The translations under genes were made by a program, and so were the position numbers. Source: Zetaproteobacteria bacterium (GTDB lineage: Bacteria; Pseudomonadota; Zetaproteobacteria; Mariprofundales; Mariprofundaceae). Taken from it: DNA of 50,148 bases. The notes beneath the pieces were generated by a model. That model was not told where the DNA came from. It ran no database searches and saw nothing but the letters and a program-made list of their open reading frames with translations. The stretch spans positions 1 to 50,148 of the forward strand of contig JAJRTF010000092.1 of the NCBI GenBank assembly GCA_021545585.1, given 5' to 3'. Positions 44,765-50,148 of this stretch are shown here, one piece after another; position 1 is the first letter of the stretch, and each line of letters starts with the position of its first letter.

Positions 44765-44858
44765 AAAGAAAAAGCCCGGCGGATTTCTCCACCGGGCGGA
44801 TACAGAATCTTTCGATTCTTTATTGTAGTAACGGCTCTCACCCCGGATAACTACAATC
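44765..44858 (-). ncRNA. tracrRNA (type II-C)
   Basis: Minus strand ATTGTAGTTATCCGGGGTGAGAGCCGTTACTACAAT (44857-44822) is an anti-repeat to the array; followed by hairpin GAATC-GAAA-GATTC (44818-44805) and terminator hairpin GCCCGGTGGA-GAAA-TCCGCCGGGC (44797-44774) plus TTTTTCTTT. Confidence 0.9.
44774..44797 (-). terminator. tracrRNA terminal hairpin
   Basis: 10-bp stem with GAAA loop followed by TTTTTCTTT on the minus strand. Confidence 0.85.
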
Positions 44859-44865
44859 AGGTGTA

Positions 44866-44894
44866 AACGTAGGAGGAAGCCCTATGGCAGTCAA
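44866..44894 (-). promoter_or_regulatory. Putative tracrRNA promoter
   Basis: Minus strand TTGACT (44894-44889), 17-nt spacer, TACGTT (44871-44866); predicted start near 44858, the anti-repeat boundary. Confidence 0.4.
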
Positions 44895-47800
44895 GCAAAG
44901 TTCATCAGAGAAATTTGTATTTGGTCTCGATATTGGTATCGCTTCGGTGGGGTGGGCAGTGCTTGGAGAAAATCGCATCGTTGATCTCGGAGTGCGGTGT
45001 TTTGACAAGGCAGAGACAGCGAAAGAGGGCGAATCACTGAATCTGTCGCGGCGTATGGCGAGGCTTGCGCGGCGCCGTTTGCGTCGTCGGGCATGGCGGC
45101 TTACGAAGCTGGCTCGATTGTTGAAGCGAGAATGGCTGATCCCCGATGTTGAAACCCTCAAGCGTCCGCCGGAAAAGGGATTCAAAACGCCCAACCTTTG
45201 GCGCCTGCGGGTGGAAGCGCTTGACCGGCAACTGAGTAATGAAGAGTGGGCGCGAGTGATTTATCACCTTTGCAAGCATCGCGGTTTTCACTGGGTCAGT
45301 AAGGCGGAAGCCAAAGCAGCCGATAACGATAAGGAAGGCGGCAAAGTCAAACAGGGGCTAGCTGAAACAAAGCGGCTGATGCAGGAGAAAAACTATCGCA
45401 CAGCTGCCGAGATGGTGCTCAAGGAGTTTCCCGAAGCCCAACGCAATAAACAGGGCGATTACAGCAAGGCTCTTTCCCGTGAATTGCTGGGAGACGAGTT
45501 AAAGGAACTATTCAGCAAACAACGGGTTTTCGGCAACCCGCATGCGGATAAAACACTGGAAACCAAGATTCTCGGCAGCGGCGATAAAAAGAGTGGTCTC
45601 TTCTGGTCGCAAAAACCGGCGATTTCAGGGGAAGCCCTACTTAAAATGCTGGGACACTGTACTTTCGAGAAAAGCGAATACCGCGCACCCAAAGCCAGCT
45701 TTACTGCCGAGCGTCATGTGCTGCTTACGCGCATTAACAATTTACGCATCGTGGAAAATGGCTCGATTCGCAAATTAAATGATGAAGAAAGGCGAATTGC
45801 CATCTGGCATCCCTATCAGCAGGCCGGTGATTTCACCTACAAACAACTTGGCAGCGCACTGGTAAAAGCTGGACACTTGGAAAAGGATGGATACAGGTTT
45901 GCAGGGCTGTCCTACCCGAGTGAGCGCCAAAGGGTTGAGGAAAAGGTCAAAAATCCGGAAACAGCAGCGATTGTAAAACTACCGGCATGGCAGGCGTTAC
46001 GAAAAACGCTCGTAAGCGCAGGGTTGGAGGCCGAATGGAGGCTGATGGCTGATGCAGCGTTGGAAGGGCAACCGGATTTGCTTGATAGCATTGCATGGAC
46101 GCTTTCCGTGTACAAGGAAGATGATGAAGTGGAACGTGAACTCGATAAGCTCGAACTTCCTAACAAGGAGAAAATGATTGACGCCTTACAGCTTATTCGC
46201 TTCGACAAGTTCAGCAACCTGTCGCTTGCAGCATTACGCAAGATTGTGCCGGAAATGGAAAAGGGCCTTCGCTACGATGAAGCCTGCGTAGAAGCTGAAT
46301 ACCATCATAGCCTGCCCGATCCGATTGGTGACGCTGCCAAGGCAAAGTACCTGCCATCCTTCTATGCAGGCCGGGATAAGGACGGGCGTTTGATTTTCAA
46401 CGAGGAGATGGATATTCCGCGCAATCCGGTGGTGCTTCGGGCGCTGAATCAGTCGCGCAAGGTGGTGAATGCCCTGATCCGAAAATATGGCCCGCCGCAT
46501 GCGGCGCATATCGAAATGGCGCGGGACTTGTCCCGTCCAATCGATGAACGAAGAAAGATTGAACGAGCACAGGCGGATTACCGGACGAGAAACGAAAAAG
46601 CTCGGGCAGATTTCGCCAGGGAATTCGGATTTGAACCTAAAGGAAAGCAGTTCGAGAAATACATGCTCTATCGGGAGCAGCAGGGCAAGTGCGCCTATTC
46701 GCTTGAAGCTCTTGATCTCAATCGTGTGCTGAACGATCAGGGCTATGCCGAGGTCGATCATGCTTTGCCTTATTCACGCAGTTTTGACGACAGCAAGAAC
46801 AACAGGGTGTTGGTGCTAACCAACGAAAATCGTAACAAAGGAAACCGGACGCCGTATGAATACCTAGATGGCATAAGCGATAGTGAACAATGGCGTCTGT
46901 TTGAGGCCTTTGTGAATGGAAACAAGGTATACAGGCAGGCCAAGCGTAATCGCTTGCTTAAAAAGGATTTCGGTGAATCAGAAGCGAAGGGCTTCAGAGA
47001 GCGCAATCTCAATGACACCCGTTACATCTGCCGTTTTTTCAAGAACTATGTGGAGCAATACCTGCAACTTCATGAAGACAGCGATGCCAAACGTTGTGTG
47101 GTTGTGAGCGGTCAGCTTACTTCATTACTTCGTTTCCGCTGGGGTATCAACAAGGTTCGCAGTGAAAGCGACCGGCATCATGCACTGGATGCAGCAGTAG
47201 TGGCGGCATGCAGTCATGGCATGGTTAAACGCATGTCGGATTATTCCCGGCGAAAAGAGTTGCAAAACGTCCGCGAGCATATCGAAAAGGTCGATTCCAA
47301 AACCGGCGAAATACTCAATCATTTTCCGATGCCCTGGAATCATTTCCGGCAGGAGCTTCTTGCCCGCCTTAATATCGACAACCTGGATGAACTGAGAGCT
47401 GTGGCTGAGAATCTGGGCACCTATCCACAGGAAGATATAGAGGCGCTAAGGCCGCTTTTTGTATCCCGGGCTCCGCAGCGGCGCAACAGCGGCGCGGCAC
47501 ATAAAGAGACGATCTATGGTCAGCCGGAAGCGCTAAAGGAAAAAGGAAGCGTGACACAGAAAGTAGCCGTTACCAGCCTCAAGCCTGCCGATGTGGACAA
47601 GCTGATTGATCAACATCGCAACAAAAAGCTCTACGATTATCTTCGCTCATGGCTGGAAGGCAAGGATGCACGGGAGAAACGGGCAAAAGCCATTGAGGCT
47701 GGAGCCGGGCGGGGCAAGGATAAGCGAGAGCTGACTGCGGAAGAGAAGGCCGAGATTGCCAGATTGCGTGCCCTGCCGAGGAAGCCGGATAAGCAGGGCA

Positions 47801-48363
47801 ATCCTACGGGCCCTGTTGTTCGCACCGTTACGATGGTGATAGACAAGCTCTCCGGCATTCCGGTGCGTGGTGGTGTTGCCAAAAATGACACCATGCTGCG
47901 GGTGGATGTATTCCGCCATAAAACAAACAAAAAGTTCCATATTGTGCCGGTCTATGTGCATCACGCCGTAACAGGGCTTCCCAACAAGGCGATTGTGGCC
48001 TTCAAGAATGAAGAAAAATGGACAGAGATGGATGAAAACTACGCATTTCTTTTTTCACTGTACTCAAATGATTTGGTTCAAATTACGCATAAGAGTGGTG
48101 AAACAATGATGGGGTATTATCGTAGCTGCCATAGTGGTACTGGTACAGTGAGCATCGCATTACATGACCGGCTCGCATTTGGTGATAAAACAACAAGCAA
48201 GCGACTGTTTGAGAAAAACCCAAACAAGGTTCTGCCGAATGATAAGCGAGGGTTGATAGAAGGCATTGGCGTTAAAACCGCTGCTAATGTTGAAAAATAT
48301 AACGTCGATGTGCTAGGCAATATCTATCCGGCCCCACCGGAGACTAGGCGTGAGCTGGCGTAG
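44884..48363 (+). CDS. cas9: CRISPR-associated endonuclease Cas9, type II-C
   Basis: 1159 aa; RuvC-I FGLDIGIASVGWAV (D16), Arg-rich bridge helix ARLARRRLRRRAWRLTKLARLL, RuvC-II HIEMARD (E544), HNH VDHALPYSRSFDDSKNNRVLVLTNENRNKGNRTPYE (H626), RuvC-III HHALDA; AGGAGG 7 nt before the ATG. Confidence 0.98.
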   Translation: MAVKQSSSEKFVFGLDIGIASVGWAVLGENRIVDLGVRCFDKAETAKEGESLNLSRRMARLARRRLRRRAWRLTKLARLLKREWLIPDVETLKRPPEKGFKTPNLWRLRVEALDRQLSNEEWARVIYHLCKHRGFHWVSKAEAKAADNDKEGGKVKQGLAETKRLMQEKNYRTAAEMVLKEFPEAQRNKQGDYSKALSRELLGDELKELFSKQRVFGNPHADKTLETKILGSGDKKSGLFWSQKPAISGEALLKMLGHCTFEKSEYRAPKASFTAERHVLLTRINNLRIVENGSIRKLNDEERRIAIWHPYQQAGDFTYKQLGSALVKAGHLEKDGYRFAGLSYPSERQRVEEKVKNPETAAIVKLPAWQALRKTLVSAGLEAEWRLMADAALEGQPDLLDSIAWTLSVYKEDDEVERELDKLELPNKEKMIDALQLIRFDKFSNLSLAALRKIVPEMEKGLRYDEACVEAEYHHSLPDPIGDAAKAKYLPSFYAGRDKDGRLIFNEEMDIPRNPVVLRALNQSRKVVNALIRKYGPPHAAHIEMARDLSRPIDERRKIERAQADYRTRNEKARADFAREFGFEPKGKQFEKYMLYREQQGKCAYSLEALDLNRVLNDQGYAEVDHALPYSRSFDDSKNNRVLVLTNENRNKGNRTPYEYLDGISDSEQWRLFEAFVNGNKVYRQAKRNRLLKKDFGESEAKGFRERNLNDTRYICRFFKNYVEQYLQLHEDSDAKRCVVVSGQLTSLLRFRWGINKVRSESDRHHALDAAVVAACSHGMVKRMSDYSRRKELQNVREHIEKVDSKTGEILNHFPMPWNHFRQELLARLNIDNLDELRAVAENLGTYPQEDIEALRPLFVSRAPQRRNSGAAHKETIYGQPEALKEKGSVTQKVAVTSLKPADVDKLIDQHRNKKLYDYLRSWLEGKDAREKRAKAIEAGAGRGKDKRELTAEEKAEIARLRALPRKPDKQGNPTGPVVRTVTMVIDKLSGIPVRGGVAKNDTMLRVDVFRHKTNKKFHIVPVYVHHAVTGLPNKAIVAFKNEEKWTEMDENYAFLFSLYSNDLVQITHKSGETMMGYYRSCHSGTGTVSIALHDRLAFGDKTTSKRLFEKNPNKVLPNDKRGLIEGIGVKTAANVEKYNVDVLGNIYPAPPETRRELA

Positions 48364-49255
48364 CGTCGTTATCTCGCGCCCGGCCCGGTTGCAGCGTGAA
48401 AAGTTTTCGCTGCTAATCAGGCAGGAGCAATCGGTACGCGTTCCCTTCGAGGATATCGCCATCATTGTCCTCAATCACCGCGAAATCAGTCTCACCCACC
48501 CGGTTCTGTCAGCCTGCGGCGAGTATGGCATTAGCCTGTTTGCCACCGATGATACGTACCATCCAAATGGCGTGTTTCTGCCCTATCTTCAACATTCACG
48601 ATCCACCCGCATGTTGCGCAAGCAGCTTGCGCTTTCTCGCCCGCTTGCCAAGCAGACATGGGCGGCCATCGTGCGGCAGAAGATTGCCAATCAGGGTTTA
48701 TCTCTTGATTTGGCAGGTGCGGAAGGAGGAAAGAAGATGGCATCTTTTGTCCGGCAGGTTCGTTCCGGTGATTCCACCATGATGGAGAGTACGGCGGCAG
48801 CCTTCTATTTTAGCCGGCTATTCGGAAGCCATTTCCGGCGAAGCCAGTTGATCTGGCCGAATGCAGCGCTTAATTATGGTTATGCAATCTTGCGTGGCGC
48901 CATTGCGCGGGGCTTGGTTGCGCATGGTTTTTTCCCCTCTCTCGGCCTCCAGCATGCCAGCGAACAGAATGCTTTTAATCTTGCCGATGACATCATTGAG
49001 CCTTTCCGCCCTGTGATTGATCTTTATGTTGCATCACATCGAGATGATGATTTACGTGATTTAACGCCTGCCGACAAGGCAGCGCTGGTTTCGCTGCTCA
49101 ATGTCGATGTTGAAATGTCGCGTGGCAGGATGTCGGTGCTTTCCGCCATCGAACAGAGTATCGAGAGCCTGGCAAGGGTTCTGGAGCGGGGCAGTGAAAA
49201 GCTGCTTGAACTACCGGTACTTATCGAGCTTGAGCAGCACGTTGCTGAAAATTAA
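48350..49255 (+). CDS. cas1: CRISPR-associated endonuclease Cas1, type II
   Basis: [82 protein letters not shown] start overlapping the cas9 end by 14 nt. Confidence 0.96.
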   Translation: MSWRSVVISRPARLQREKFSLLIRQEQSVRVPFEDIAIIVLNHREISLTHPVLSACGEYGISLFATDDTYHPNGVFLPYLQHSRSTRMLRKQLALSRPLAKQTWAAIVRQKIANQGLSLDLAGAEGGKKMASFVRQVRSGDSTMMESTAAAFYFSRLFGSHFRRSQLIWPNAALNYGYAILRGAIARGLVAHGFFPSLGLQHASEQNAFNLADDIIEPFRPVIDLYVASHRDDDLRDLTPADKAALVSLLNVDVEMSRGRMSVLSAIEQSIESLARVLERGSEKLLELPVLIELEQHVAEN

Positions 49256-49257
49256 CC

Positions 49258-49590
49258 ATGAGTTTGGCGACTCGGCGTTTTATGCGATTGATAGTCTTCT
49301 TTGACCTGCCGACGGTGACCAAGGCCGAAAAAAGAGCCTACACGCTGTTTCGTCGTTTCCTGCTTAACGATGGCTATGACATGCTGCAATGGTCGGTATA
49401 CGGGCGGGTGGTGAATGGCCTTGATGCCGAGAAAAAACACCTGAATCGACTGGAGGCGAACCTGCCCCCGGCCGGGTCGGTGCGAAGTCTGACTGTGACA
49501 GAAAAACAATTTGCCAGCATGAAAATGCTGGTTGGCAAGCCGAAAATTCAGGAAAAAAAGCTCAACAGCAATCAAATATTACTATTTTGA
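49258..49590 (+). CDS. cas2: CRISPR-associated protein Cas2
   Basis: [45 protein letters not shown]; 2 nt after cas1. Confidence 0.95.
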   Translation: MSLATRRFMRLIVFFDLPTVTKAEKRAYTLFRRFLLNDGYDMLQWSVYGRVVNGLDAEKKHLNRLEANLPPAGSVRSLTVTEKQFASMKMLVGKPKIQEKKLNSNQILLF

Positions 49591-49605
49591 CATGCTTTTT
49601 TGAAT

Positions 49606-49644
49606 GCAAACCTTTGCCCCGCTGTAAGTGGGGCAAAGGTTTGC
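49606..49644. repeat. Perfect 15-bp inverted repeat between cas2 and the CRISPR array
   Basis: GCAAACCTTTGCCCC (49606-49620), 9-nt loop GCTGTAAGT, GGGGCAAAGGTTTGC (49630-49644). Confidence 0.95.
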
Positions 49645-49654
49645 GGGCCATGTA

Positions 49655-50086
49655 ATTGTAGCTATCCGGGGTGAGAGAGGGAACTACAACAGTAAACACA
49701 CCAACCAAGTAAAAAAAGCAATTGTAGCTATCCGGGGTGAGAGAGGGAACTACAACTCGATATCAAGCGCTGCGACAAATCCGCTGATTGTAGCTATCCG
49801 GGGTGAGAGAGGGAACTACAACCACCGTCCATCCGGCAGCCTTACGAATGGCATTGTAGCTATCCGGGGTGAGAGAGGGAACTACAACGGTCATTCTTGC
49901 AGAATATGTCTGTTATCAATTGTAGCTATCCGGGGTGAGAGAGGGAACTACAACACTACTCCACTTGTGAACAAACGTGCGCTTATTGTAGCTATCCGGG
50001 GTGAGAGAGGGAACTACAACCAGCAATCGGAAGAAATCAGAAGCGGTGCCATTGTAGCTATCCGGGGTGAGAGAGGGAACTACAAC
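49655..50086 (-). CRISPR. CRISPR array: 7 repeats of 36 bp, 6 spacers of 30 bp
   Basis: Plus-strand repeat ATTGTAGCTATCCGGGGTGAGAGAGGGAACTACAAC at 49655, 49721, 49787, 49853, 49919, 49985, 50051; crRNA sense inferred as minus strand from the tracrRNA. Confidence 0.97.
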
Positions 50087-50148
50087 ATAATATGCAGCAT
50101 AACGGGCTCACCAGCCAATTGGCTAGCTTCTCCCTCCGTAATGGTATG

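Noticed and set aside
44838-45194. Minus-strand 118-aa ORF overlapping the cas9 start
   Set aside because: Antisense to clear cas9 coding sequence, arginine/serine-rich composition typical of a shadow ORF, no recognisable domain.
46234-46761. Minus-strand 175-aa ORF inside cas9
   Set aside because: Lies wholly antisense to the HNH/RuvC region; best explained as a frame shadow.
49606-49644. Calling the cas2-array hairpin a normal Rho-independent terminator
   Set aside because: No T-run directly follows the stem on the plus strand (GGGCCATGTAATTG) or on the minus strand (ATTCAAAAAAGC).
49691-50050. Self-targeting spacers against genes in this window
   Set aside because: No obvious match was noticed by eye; a computed search is needed before any claim.
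50087-50148. Possible eighth spacer and degenerate terminal repeat after repeat 7
   Set aside because: The next repeat would be expected at 50117, but the sequence there (AATTGGCTAGCTTCTCCCTCCG) does not match the repeat. The segment is too short to judge whether it is leader or flank.

Overview
This looks like a core-genome window from a Gram-negative proteobacterium; the lineage cannot be fixed from sequence alone. It ends in a complete-looking type II-C CRISPR-Cas9 locus. From left to right: (1) orn, pdxB, rfaE2, a dolP-like BON lipoprotein, a deoxyhypusine-synthase-like protein, gmhA, yraN and rsmI on the minus strand, with lpoA divergent; (2) an alpha/beta hydrolase, rlmN, fdxA, then dnaE-accA; (3) tRNA-Ser(CGA), tRNA-Ser(GGA) and the 4.5S SRP RNA; (4) an unbroken dcw cell-wall/division cluster on the minus strand (mraZ, rsmH, ftsL, ftsI, murE, murF, mraY, murD, ftsW, murG, murC, murB, ddl, ftsQ, ftsA, ftsZ), followed by lpxC; (5) ycgN-like, ychJ-like, folE, a histidine phosphatase, pepA, PAP2, holC, DUF2461, a PopZ-like acidic protein and valS; (6) cas9 (1159 aa), cas1, cas2 and an array of 7 identical 36-bp repeats with six 30-bp spacers. 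I could reconstruct a tracrRNA on the minus strand directly upstream of cas9: its anti-repeat pairs along the whole repeat except a 4-position internal bulge, followed by two GAAA-loop hairpins and a T-run. The most interesting items are the tracrRNA/cas9 promoter overlap, the repeat-embedded minus-strand promoters, a perfect 15-bp inverted repeat between cas2 and the array, the PopZ-like protein next to valS, and two oppositely oriented MraZ-box pairs.
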